Below, in pieces: positions 1 to 6,853 of a stretch of DNA of 12,508 nucleotides; within the stretch, counting starts at the first letter, position 1, and every line of letters begins with the position of its first letter. Source of the stretch: Deltaproteobacteria bacterium (GTDB lineage: Bacteria > Desulfobacterota > Desulfobacteria > Desulfobacterales > Desulfobacteraceae); assembly GCA_019314105.1 (NCBI GenBank), contig JAFCZY010000020.1, forward strand, positions 1 to 12,508. Reading direction: 5' to 3'. A model generated the notes under the pieces. It had not been told where the DNA came from. It did not search any database and was given only the letters and a program-made list of their open reading frames with translations. A program made the translations under genes and the position numbers.

Positions 1-70
1 CGATATAGAGAAATACAATTCACCTTTTTATCAAATGATAATGGAAAAATCAATAGAATTATTAAGCTTT

Positions 71-730
71 TCAAGCTTTTTCGATAATCTTTAACATTTT
101 GTCAACTACCTGTTCAATGGTCAAAAAAGAGGCGTTAATTTCAATGGCATCTTTTGCAGACTTGAGAGGTGCAGATCTTCTTTGAGAATCGTTATGATCT
201 CTTATCTGTATTTCCTTTTGAACTTTATGGATATCCTTTGTCTCATCCGGCATTTCATCAAATCGTCTTGTTGCACGAATAGTTAAATCAGCAAAAAGAA
301 AAAATTTTACTGCGGCATCCGGGAAAACCACTGTGCCCATGTCCCTGCCCTCGAAAATTGCATTTTTTGTTTTGGCAATATTCCTTTGAATATCGAGAAG
401 GGCAGATCGAACCTGTGGCCTTGCAGAAGAAGAAGATGCCAGCATTGAAATTTCGGGTGTCCGGATAAAATCTGTAATATTCCTACCGGATGACATTAAT
501 ATAAATGCATCTTTTTCCATTACAAAATTAAGATCAAGCGCTTTTAAAAAATCTTCAAGCTCGGTATCATTTTTCCAATTAATATTCTGCCGTTGAATTT
601 CAAAGGCGACTCCCCTGTACAGGGCTCCAGTATCGACATAAACACATTGCAGTTTTTTTGAAAGCAATTTGCTTACAGTTGTCTTCCCTGCGCCTGCCGG
701 GCCATCAATGGTAATTATTTTAGGTTTCAT
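71..730 (-). CDS. cmk: Cytidylate kinase
   Basis: Transfers a phosphate from ATP to CMP or dCMP in the cytoplasm, for nucleotide salvage and RNA and lipid precursor supply. The 219-residue product has the usual length for the family. It shows a P-loop at residues 10-17 (GPAGAGKT), the DTGALYRG motif at about 33-40 that is typical of bacterial CMP kinases, and the EGRDMGTVVFPDA motif at about 127-139. An arginine-rich lid segment follows, near the C-terminal third. The ATG at 728-730 is preceded by AAAGG at a suitable distance. The original stop of the hisC reading frame lies only 9 bases upstream, so the two genes are probably co-transcribed and translationally coupled. The family assignment is firm. 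Confidence 0.96.
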   Translation of the reverse strand: MKPKIITIDGPAGAGKTTVSKLLSKKLQCVYVDTGALYRGVAFEIQRQNINWKNDTELEDFLKALDLNFVMEKDAFILMSSGRNITDFIRTPEISMLASSSSARPQVRSALLDIQRNIAKTKNAIFEGRDMGTVVFPDAAVKFFLFADLTIRATRRFDEMPDETKDIHKVQKEIQIRDHNDSQRRSAPLKSAKDAIEINASFLTIEQVVDKMLKIIEKA

Positions 731-739
731 TTTTAACCT

Positions 740-787
740 TTAGTTTTGTAAAGCTTTTTTTAAGGCTTGAATAAACATCATATTTTC
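740..787 (-). other. Frame-shifted remnant of the HisC C-terminal tail
   Basis: Sixteen codons, including the stop, overlap the end of the hisC open frame in a different phase and read ENMMFIQALKKALQN. The pattern EEN..FI.ALK.AL is the usual ending of HisC proteins. Its stop lies 9 bases before the cmk start, the spacing expected for the original operon. The six bases GAAAAT at the junction fit both flanks, so they could be a microhomology at which the deletion happened. The missing segment cannot be reconstructed from this window. Confidence 0.7.
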
Positions 788-1716
788 AGATCCAGCATCA
801 GAAAATTGGATTGGGTCGGCAAACAGTTAATGCCCAGATCAGTCAATTCTGCAAATAAAAAATCAAGCCCCTCATGAGTAACCCGAATACTCTTATTTAA
901 AAAAACTTCATCATCAAGGGCAGCAACCGCTGCTACCTGGGCAAGACTGTTCACATTAAACGGCTGCCTGATCCGGTTTAAAATTTCAGCAATTTCCGAA
1001 TCCATTATGCCATATCCCACCCTGAAACCTGCCAGTCCATAAGCTTTGGAAAATGTCCTAAGGGTTACAATTCGCGGGTCTTGTAATGGATGGGTTAACG
1101 AATTATAAACCGAATCGTTTCGAATAAATTCTATATAGGCTTCATCCACAACAATGATAACATCATCGGGTATTTTTTGTAAAAATTCAGTGAAGTCATC
1201 ATCTGTGATGATACTGCCAGTAGGATTAAACGGGTTGGTGATAAAAATCAATTTGGTTTTAGAGGATATTTTTTTAATAATACCGTCAAGATTTGTGGAA
1301 AAATCAGTCAAAGGAACCATGACAGGAATTCCTTTCGCTGTTTTAACACTGATTTCATACATTAAAAATGACGGCAACGGCATTAATGCTTCATCGCCAG
1401 GATTTAAAAATCCATGAGCCAATAATGCGATAATATCATCAGATCCATTCCCGACAACAATATTTCCAGGCGCAACATGAAATTTTTCAGCAATTGCATT
1501 ACATAGCAGATACGCAGATGAGTCAGGATATCGGTTCATGTCTTTCATATTTTGTGTGACAGCATCATACACCTTTGGAGAAAACCCTATTGGATTTTCA
1601 TTGGAAGCAAGCTTGATCACATTGGAAAGGTGATATTCTCTTTCAACCTCCTTAAGAGGCTTGCCCGGTTCATAGGGGTTAATCGTCGCTATCTGTTCGC
1701 TGATTTTAAACTTCAT
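740..1716 (-). pseudogene. hisC: Histidinol-phosphate aminotransferase, C-terminus disrupted
   Basis: A fold-type I PLP aminotransferase of histidine biosynthesis (imidazole acetol phosphate to histidinol phosphate). The open frame (778-1716) encodes 312 residues; the family usually has about 350-370. Visible motifs are GNGSDD (89-94), NPFNPTG (161-167), DEAY (191-194) and the PLP-lysine motif SKAYGLAGFRVGYG, with Lys224 and Arg232. Translation stops straight after NFLMLDLKI. The last family segment, which carries the substrate carboxylate-binding arginine (Arg335 in E. coli HisC), is absent. A second frame, shifted by one base, starts at 787 and reads ENMMFIQALKKALQN to a stop at 740-742. 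This looks like the authentic HisC C-terminus. I infer an out-of-frame deletion of roughly 40-45 codons. The start at 1716 has AGGAG upstream. The gene is probably inactive, unless the gap is an assembly error. Confidence 0.82.
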
Positions 1717-1748
1717 ACCCTGATATCTCCTAAAGATGAAAAGAATAA

Positions 1749-1777
1749 TATTTAGTTAGGATTTGAAATTTTGTCAA
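1749..1777 (-). promoter_or_regulatory. Possible sigma70 promoter for hisC-cmk
   Basis: On the minus strand a perfect TTGACA (1772-1777) is followed after 17 bases by TAAATA (1749-1754), a weak -10 match of 3 of 6. It sits in the 97-base divergent gap between hisC and the namZ-like gene. The -35 match is convincing and the -10 is not. No clear plus-strand promoter for the namZ-like gene was found in the same gap. Confidence 0.35.
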
Positions 1778-1813
1778 TAATTATGATACGTAAAGACTAA
1801 AGAATAAATAATT

Positions 1814-3004
1814 ATGATTAAGGATTTTATGAAAAGACATGTCACTCTCGGACTTGAGAACCTGATAGCAGATCCACCTGAATATCTGCGAGGAAAGCGG
1901 ATAGGGCTGTTATCCAACCCGGCATCGGTTGACCGTCAGTTCAATCACGCCTCAAGACTGATCCATCATTTTTTCCCGGGACAGCTAAAAGCACTTTTTT
2001 CTCCCCAGCATGGATTTTATGCGGAAAAGCAGGATAACATGATTGAATCCCGTCATTTTATAGAGCCGGAATTAAACATCCCGGTGTACAGTCTGTATAA
2101 TGACACGAGGATTCCAACCCAGGAAATGTTTGATCAAATAGATATTCTTTTGATTGATATTCAGGATGTTGGAACCCGGGTATATACATTTATTTATACC
2201 GTATCTTTTTGTCTTGAACTTGCAGCTAAGATGAAAAAGCAGGTGATTATCCTTGATCGTCCCAACCCTGTTGGCGGGACACAAATTGAAGGGAATATCC
2301 TTTTAAATGAATATGCCTCTTTTGTCGGACGATTCCCGATCCCCATGCGCCATGGGTTGACGATTGGAGAAATCTCCCAATTTTTTAACCGGACGTTTCA
2401 TATGGGGTGTGATCTGATTGTCATCCCCATGATTGGATGGGAAAGGAAACTATACTGGCCGGACACCGGCCTCCCATGGGTGCCACCTTCCCCAAATCTG
2501 CCGACACCGCAATCCTGCATGGTTTACCCCGGACAGGTTATTTTTGAAGGCACAAACATATCTGAAGGCCGTGGTACGACCTTACCTTTTGAACAATTCG
2601 GGGCCCCTTTTTTGAATGTAAAAAAGATCAAAGCAGACGCAGATGAACTAATAAAAGGCGCCTGTCTTCGTCCTGTTAATTTTGAACCCACGTCAGGGAA
2701 ATGGCAGGGGTATGGTTGTAAAGGCTTTCATATTCATGTCACTTCAACCAATGAATTCAAACCATATCTATCCTCTTTGATATTAATGCAGTTAATAATC
2801 AAATACCATAAAGATGAGTTTAAGTTCATTCCCCCGCCATATGAATATGAGTTTGAAAAAATACCCATAGATCTGATTTTAGGCAATAAACTTCTTCGTG
2901 AAAAATTAACAAATTTAGAAGATTTAACCCTTTTGTCAACCCAATGGCAGCAAGAGCTTGCAACGTTTAAATCCATTTCAGGAAAATATTATTTATATGA
3001 ATGA
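1814..3004 (+). CDS. namZ: NamZ-family exo-beta-N-acetylmuramidase (DUF1343, GH171)
   Basis: DUF1343 proteins are exo-acting hexosaminidases that remove MurNAc from the non-reducing end of peptidoglycan fragments (founding member: Bacillus subtilis NamZ). Family motifs run through the 396 residues: SPQHGF (63-68), DIQDVGTRVYTFIYT (115-129), LDRPNPVGG (148-156), PMRHGLTIGE (177-186), WVPPSPNLPT (222-231) and EGTNISEGRGTT (245-256). There is no signal peptide or lipobox, so the enzyme appears cytoplasmic, unlike secreted NamZ. Many relatives have PEHG where this protein has PQHG at 64-67, so activity should not be assumed. The ATG at 1814 lacks a good ribosome binding site; an in-frame ATG at 1829 has AAGGA four bases upstream and may be the true start (391 residues). 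The stop overlaps the RNase HI start. The family is secure, the substrate is inferred. Confidence 0.86.
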   Translation: MIKDFMKRHVTLGLENLIADPPEYLRGKRIGLLSNPASVDRQFNHASRLIHHFFPGQLKALFSPQHGFYAEKQDNMIESRHFIEPELNIPVYSLYNDTRIPTQEMFDQIDILLIDIQDVGTRVYTFIYTVSFCLELAAKMKKQVIILDRPNPVGGTQIEGNILLNEYASFVGRFPIPMRHGLTIGEISQFFNRTFHMGCDLIVIPMIGWERKLYWPDTGLPWVPPSPNLPTPQSCMVYPGQVIFEGTNISEGRGTTLPFEQFGAPFLNVKKIKADADELIKGACLRPVNFEPTSGKWQGYGCKGFHIHVTSTNEFKPYLSSLILMQLIIKYHKDEFKFIPPPYEYEFEKIPIDLILGNKLLREKLTNLEDLTLLSTQWQQELATFKSISGKYYLYE

Positions 3005-3683
3005 TCCACATCAGGCTGATACCTGGAAAAGAATGAGTTTTAAGAACAATAAAGTTTGGGCACAAACAGATAGTGATGGGAATCTTCTGGTTGAAAAAGG
3101 AATGGTATTAATAAAATATAATTTAAAACAAGACTATGAGTATCGAGTCAAACCAGAGAGTTTGAAACCTGAAGACCAGGCCATCCCGGCAAAAAAGAAA
3201 TCGACCTCTCAACCATCCTCTTCGATCCATAACGCTGACAAATTTTTAAAAAATAAAGTCATTAAAACAGATCTGCCGAATAATTGCATTAAAATTTATA
3301 CCGACGGTGCGTCGTCCGGCAATCCCGGCCCCGCAGGAATCGGAATTCTTTTTATCTATGGTGAAAACAAAAAGGAAATCTCAAGATATATTGGCAAGAC
3401 CACCAATAATATTGCGGAATTAACTGCCATAAAAATGGCTTTGGAAGAATTGAAACGTGTTGATTTACCGGTTCGTATTTTTTCAGACTCAAGTTATTCT
3501 ATCGGTCTCCTGACAAAGAACTGGAAACCTAAAAAAAATCAGGCGCTTGTTTTTGAAATCAGAGCATTAATGGACAAATTTTGTGATTTAAATTTTATTA
3601 AAGTGAAGGGACATTCGGGTATTAAAGAGAATGAGGTGGCGGATTTCCTTGCAACCTCTGCCATCAAAAAAGACCTGCTATAA
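2997..3683 (+). CDS. rnhA: Ribonuclease HI with an extra N-terminal domain
   Basis: Cleaves the RNA strand of RNA-DNA hybrids. The RNase HI fold occupies about residues 97-228 of 228. All acidic catalytic positions are present: Asp103 (YTDGASSGNPGP), Glu141 (NNIAELTA), Asp164 (FSDSSY) and Asp216 (ENEVADFLA), plus the flexible-loop His206 (KGHSG). Residues 9-60 form an additional module, from WKRMSFKNNKVW to YEYRVKPESLKPE. A Lys/Ser/Pro-rich linker (about 61-80) joins it to the catalytic domain. The module does not look like the eukaryotic hybrid-binding domain and I cannot name it. I chose the ATG at 2997 because it overlaps the namZ-like stop by eight bases, a typical coupling arrangement; an in-frame ATG at 2958 lies deep in the upstream gene. 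The RNase HI call is firm. Confidence 0.93.
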   Translation: MNDPHQADTWKRMSFKNNKVWAQTDSDGNLLVEKGMVLIKYNLKQDYEYRVKPESLKPEDQAIPAKKKSTSQPSSSIHNADKFLKNKVIKTDLPNNCIKIYTDGASSGNPGPAGIGILFIYGENKKEISRYIGKTTNNIAELTAIKMALEELKRVDLPVRIFSDSSYSIGLLTKNWKPKKNQALVFEIRALMDKFCDLNFIKVKGHSGIKENEVADFLATSAIKKDLL

Positions 3684-3698
3684 AAACAGATCTTTTTT
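3666..3698 (+). terminator. Rho-independent terminator after rnhA
   Basis: A 12-bp stem with one mismatch (3666-3677 with 3687-3698) and a 9-base loop ends in a run of six T. It overlaps the rnhA stop codon, which lies in the loop. The outer stem is A/T only. The mirrored A-run could also help stop transcription arriving from the convergent minus-strand gene at 3718-3999. Confidence 0.55.
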
Positions 3699-3717
3699 GA
3701 GATTCTATCATGATTTT

Positions 3718-3999
3718 TTATTTTTCTTTTTTCAGGTCATCCAATTCTTTTTCAAGTTTTTCAATTTTGGTTTTATCATCTGATTTGGCTTCCTGGTGGG
3801 GTGCAGGTGCATCATCGCCTTTATCATTTTTCCAGGAATCTTTCAGTTCATCAAACCCAAGATAAAGGGCAAGACCACCGCCTATGAGAAGAACAGGTGG
3901 AATGCATCCCGCAAGAAGTACTAAAAACTGATTAAACCAGACAGCTAAACCCACTACACCCAGAAGAACTGCAATAGCTCCACCGATTAACGTTTTCAT
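3718..3999 (-). CDS. Small two-helix membrane protein with coiled-coil tail, function unknown
   Basis: A 93-residue protein with two glycine-rich hydrophobic segments, about residues 4-22 and 25-49, joined by a very short turn (FNQ). A conserved-looking GFDELKDSW segment follows, then an acidic and Pro-containing linker, and a highly charged tail (about 74-93, KTKIEKLEKELDDLKKEK) that should form a coiled coil. Both termini would be on the same side, probably the cytoplasm. A perfect AGGAGG precedes the ATG at 3997-3999. It is transcribed alone, convergent with rnhA and divergent from plsB. The paired-helix layout recalls the magnetosome protein MamI. This is a resemblance from memory only, and no other magnetosome gene is present here. 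I do not assign a function. Confidence 0.8.
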   Translation of the reverse strand: MKTLIGGAIAVLLGVVGLAVWFNQFLVLLAGCIPPVLLIGGGLALYLGFDELKDSWKNDKGDDAPAPHQEAKSDDKTKIEKLEKELDDLKKEK

Positions 4000-4147
4000 A
4001 AAAAGCCCCTCCTAAAAATTTAATTCACATAACAAAATATTCTTTTACAATTAAGCAAATTTAGAAATTGTCAACATAGGATAAAAAAAGTAACACAGGC
4101 CTTTGTTTTTATCAAGGCTATTTTAAGATTGCCATTCCAATTCACCT

Positions 4148-4174
4148 TTGATAATTAATAGGTGTTTATATTAT
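4148..4174 (+). promoter_or_regulatory. Possible promoter for the plsB operon
   Basis: TTGATA (4148-4153) and TATTAT (4169-4174) are each 5 of 6 matches to the sigma70 boxes, separated by a short 15-base spacer. If used, transcription would start near 4180. That is downstream of the GTG at 4162 and supports translation from the ATG at 4204. The short spacer keeps confidence low. Confidence 0.3.
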
Positions 4175-4203
4175 TTACTGAAACTCCTTTGAGGAAAAAA
4201 TTA

Positions 4204-6849
4204 ATGGCATTATTTCAAAAGCTTAAAGACAGTATCAAAAAATTCCGTCTTAAGCTTCGCAGGTTGATCGACTGCATGCTGGGTAACACCTATAATTACT
4301 TTCTATGCTTTTACCCTGGCGATTCAGGATATTTTATCCGAAAACTGATCAAACGATTGACCAATAAACTCAATTTTGATGACCACAATATAGAAAAGAT
4401 AAAAAATATTGATACGGACAGTATTGTTGTTTATGCCAGTAAAAATAAAAGAGTTTTTAATTTTTTATATTATCATATCAAGCTTAAAAGCCTTGATCTG
4501 CCTTATCCTCAGATAGGATTTGATTTCAGGTTCTTTTTTCTGTTGTCTGTCAAACGGCTGTTTCAGATTTTTCTTTGTCATATGGATTATTTTTTTCACC
4601 ATTTTCGTTTTAAGGATCCTTATACAACCGGTTATGCTACAAAAGAATTAGTAAACGGCCGGTCCGGGTTTGTCTGTCTGATTGAAGAAGAAGATTTCTA
4701 TAAACGGTTTATCAAATCAACTCCAGACCCCCTTTTCCTTTTAATAGAGCTTCAAAAGGACATCGACAAACCCATTATCATTATCCCTGAAGATATTATT
4801 TATGTCACAAAACCAATGAGAAAGGATTTGAGTATAACTGATATTCTTTTCGGAACCCATGAAAAACCCGGAAAAATAAAACGATTTTTAACGATAGTGA
4901 GACGTCCTGAAAAAATCAGAGTTGAACTTGCAGACCCGGTTAATCTAAATGAATTTCTCGCCAGACCGGAAATTGAGCAGCTTGATTCTGAATTTCAAAC
5001 TCACAAATTAAGAAGTTATCTGGTCGATATTCTGAACCGACAGAGAAAAAGTGTTACCGGTCCTGTATTAAAATCAAGACAGGAAATCACTGAAGATATT
5101 TTAACCCGAAAATCCTTACGCGAATACCTGGCTGAATATGCCTCACAAAATAATCTAACTTTGAGCAAGACCCATAAAAAAGCTGCCGGTTATATCAAAG
5201 AAATCGCGGCCAATTACAACTTACAGATTATCAATATAGCAGAAAGAATCCTAACCTGGGCGTTTAAAAATATTTTTGAAGACCTGGTTCTCAACCAGAA
5301 AGAAATCAATCGCATGAGAGAAAAATCAACCAAAGCACCTCTCATCCTTGTCCCCTGCCATAAAAGTCATTTGGATTACCTCTTGCTCCCCTATGTCATG
5401 TTTAGGAATAATATGCCCTGCCCCCATATCGCTGCCGGTAAAAATTTATCCTTCTGGCCTCTGGGCCCTTTGTTCAGGCGTGGGGGAGCTTTTTTTATCC
5501 GAAGAACATTTAAAGGTGCTCCCTTTTATGCCAAAATTTTTTCTGCATACCTTGAAAAACTTCTTTATGAAGGGTTTAATATAAAAATTTTTATTGAAGG
5601 CGGAAGAAGCAGAACAGGAAAACTTTTAAGCCCAAAACCAGGCGGCATCGCTATGCTGATCAATGCCTATAACAATGGGGCCTGTGACGATCTTTATTTT
5701 GTCCCCATATTTATTGGTTATGACCATGTCCTTGAAGAAGATGCTTATCTCAAAGAAATTGAAGGAGGCAAAAAAAATCCTGAAACATTAAAGGGACTGA
5801 TTCATGCCCGCAAATTTTTAAAGAAAAAATATGGTAAAGTCTATATGAGATTTAATGAACCCATTTCCATTAAAGCATATATTCAGGAAAAAAATATAGA
5901 TATTTCCAAGACCTCGAACGAAGACTATATTCAATTCATAAAAGGGTTTGGATATAAACTGCTGAATGCAATCAATACCCATGCGGTGGTCACTCCCCAT
6001 GGTATTATTGCCAGTGCTGTATTGAATTGTTCAAAAAACACCTTTGCAAAAAAACAGATGATGGCCAGAGTGGACACCTATATGAACATGCTGACCTTCA
6101 TGAATGCAGAGCTTTCGGAAACGCTCTTGATTGATCCTGATAATACCTTAAACTCGGTAGTCAATAATTTTATTTCAAGAAATTTTATTGAGCTTGCAGA
6201 TGAGGATGACGACGATATCACAGAACACACCGTTTTTATTGTTAAAGACAACAAGCGCGCTATTCTGGATTATTATAAAAATTCAGTCATCTCCTTTTTT
6301 GTTCATTTTGCCTACACTGCTGTGGCCATACTTGAAACCGACAGGTTCCAATTTTCTTCTTCAGATCTTGTGATCAGATATAAATTCCTGGAAAAAATAT
6401 TTACCGATGAATTTTTCTTTGACGAGGAAACCACCTATGAAGAAAATATTTCAATTTGTATTAAAGGATTCATAAATGAGGGGATACTCGTACCTGATTC
6501 ACCTGAATTAGATATGTTTCGCATCACTTCCCAGGGATTAAGGAAACTCAAATGGGTTGCCGCCTTTTTACAACCATTTTTCGAATCCTATAAAACCGCT
6601 CTTCTTTATTTTGAAAAATATGAAGCCGGTAAACATAAAGGAAAAGAAAGGGTTAAAAAAATCCATTCTATCGGAACAAAACTTTATAAAGGAAAAATCC
6701 TAACTCTAAAGGAATCTTTGTCCCAGGTGAATTATAAAAATGCTGCCAACTATTTTACCAAAAATGGGGTTAACGGGTCTAAAGATCATATACAGATTGA
6801 ATATTACAAGAATATTCTTGACCGGTTAATTCTTTTAATCGCATCATAA
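4204..6849 (+). CDS. plsB: Glycerol-3-phosphate acyltransferase, PlsB type
   Basis: Acylates the sn-1 position of glycerol-3-phosphate, the first step of phospholipid synthesis, at the inner membrane. From the ATG at 4204 the protein has 881 residues, against about 807 in E. coli PlsB; the extra length is in the N-terminal half. All four acyltransferase blocks are present: HKSHLD (386-391, the catalytic His-Asp pair), GAFFIRR (428-434), FIEGGRSRTGK (463-473) and VPIFIGYDHV (500-509). The long C-terminal region after the catalytic core is also PlsB-like. The start was chosen because GAGGA (4191-4195) lies eight bases before the ATG; an upstream in-frame GTG at 4162 would add 14 residues but has no good ribosome binding site. 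It is the first gene of a three-gene run; the next gene begins four bases after the stop. Confidence 0.92.
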   Translation: MALFQKLKDSIKKFRLKLRRLIDCMLGNTYNYFLCFYPGDSGYFIRKLIKRLTNKLNFDDHNIEKIKNIDTDSIVVYASKNKRVFNFLYYHIKLKSLDLPYPQIGFDFRFFFLLSVKRLFQIFLCHMDYFFHHFRFKDPYTTGYATKELVNGRSGFVCLIEEEDFYKRFIKSTPDPLFLLIELQKDIDKPIIIIPEDIIYVTKPMRKDLSITDILFGTHEKPGKIKRFLTIVRRPEKIRVELADPVNLNEFLARPEIEQLDSEFQTHKLRSYLVDILNRQRKSVTGPVLKSRQEITEDILTRKSLREYLAEYASQNNLTLSKTHKKAAGYIKEIAANYNLQIINIAERILTWAFKNIFEDLVLNQKEINRMREKSTKAPLILVPCHKSHLDYLLLPYVMFRNNMPCPHIAAGKNLSFWPLGPLFRRGGAFFIRRTFKGAPFYAKIFSAYLEKLLYEGFNIKIFIEGGRSRTGKLLSPKPGGIAMLINAYNNGACDDLYFVPIFIGYDHVLEEDAYLKEIEGGKKNPETLKGLIHARKFLKKKYGKVYMRFNEPISIKAYIQEKNIDISKTSNEDYIQFIKGFGYKLLNAINTHAVVTPHGIIASAVLNCSKNTFAKKQMMARVDTYMNMLTFMNAELSETLLIDPDNTLNSVVNNFISRNFIELADEDDDDITEHTVFIVKDNKRAILDYYKNSVISFFVHFAYTAVAILETDRFQFSSSDLVIRYKFLEKIFTDEFFFDEETTYEENISICIKGFINEGILVPDSPELDMFRITSQGLRKLKWVAAFLQPFFESYKTALLYFEKYEAGKHKGKERVKKIHSIGTKLYKGKILTLKESLSQVNYKNAANYFTKNGVNGSKDHIQIEYYKNILDRLILLIAS

Positions 6850-6853
6850 ACCC

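Noticed and set aside
1154..1417. Plus-strand open frames inside hisC, and similar antisense frames elsewhere
   Set aside because: They overlap well-supported genes, lack ribosome binding sites and show no family motifs.
16..4149. Shared 12-mer CAATTCACCTTT at 16-27 and 4138-4149
   Set aside because: A few such pairs are expected by chance in AT-rich DNA of this size, and the flanks do not align.
4000..4161. Possible small RNA or gene in the gap between the two-helix protein and plsB
   Set aside because: AT-rich with only a five-base GCCTT/AAGGC pairing; besides a TTGACA on the minus strand (4069-4074) without a convincing -10, nothing is supported.
4162..4203. GTG at 4162 as the plsB start, adding 14 residues
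   Set aside because: No good ribosome binding site, and a possible promoter -10 box lies downstream of it; the ATG at 4204 has GAGGA at ideal spacing.
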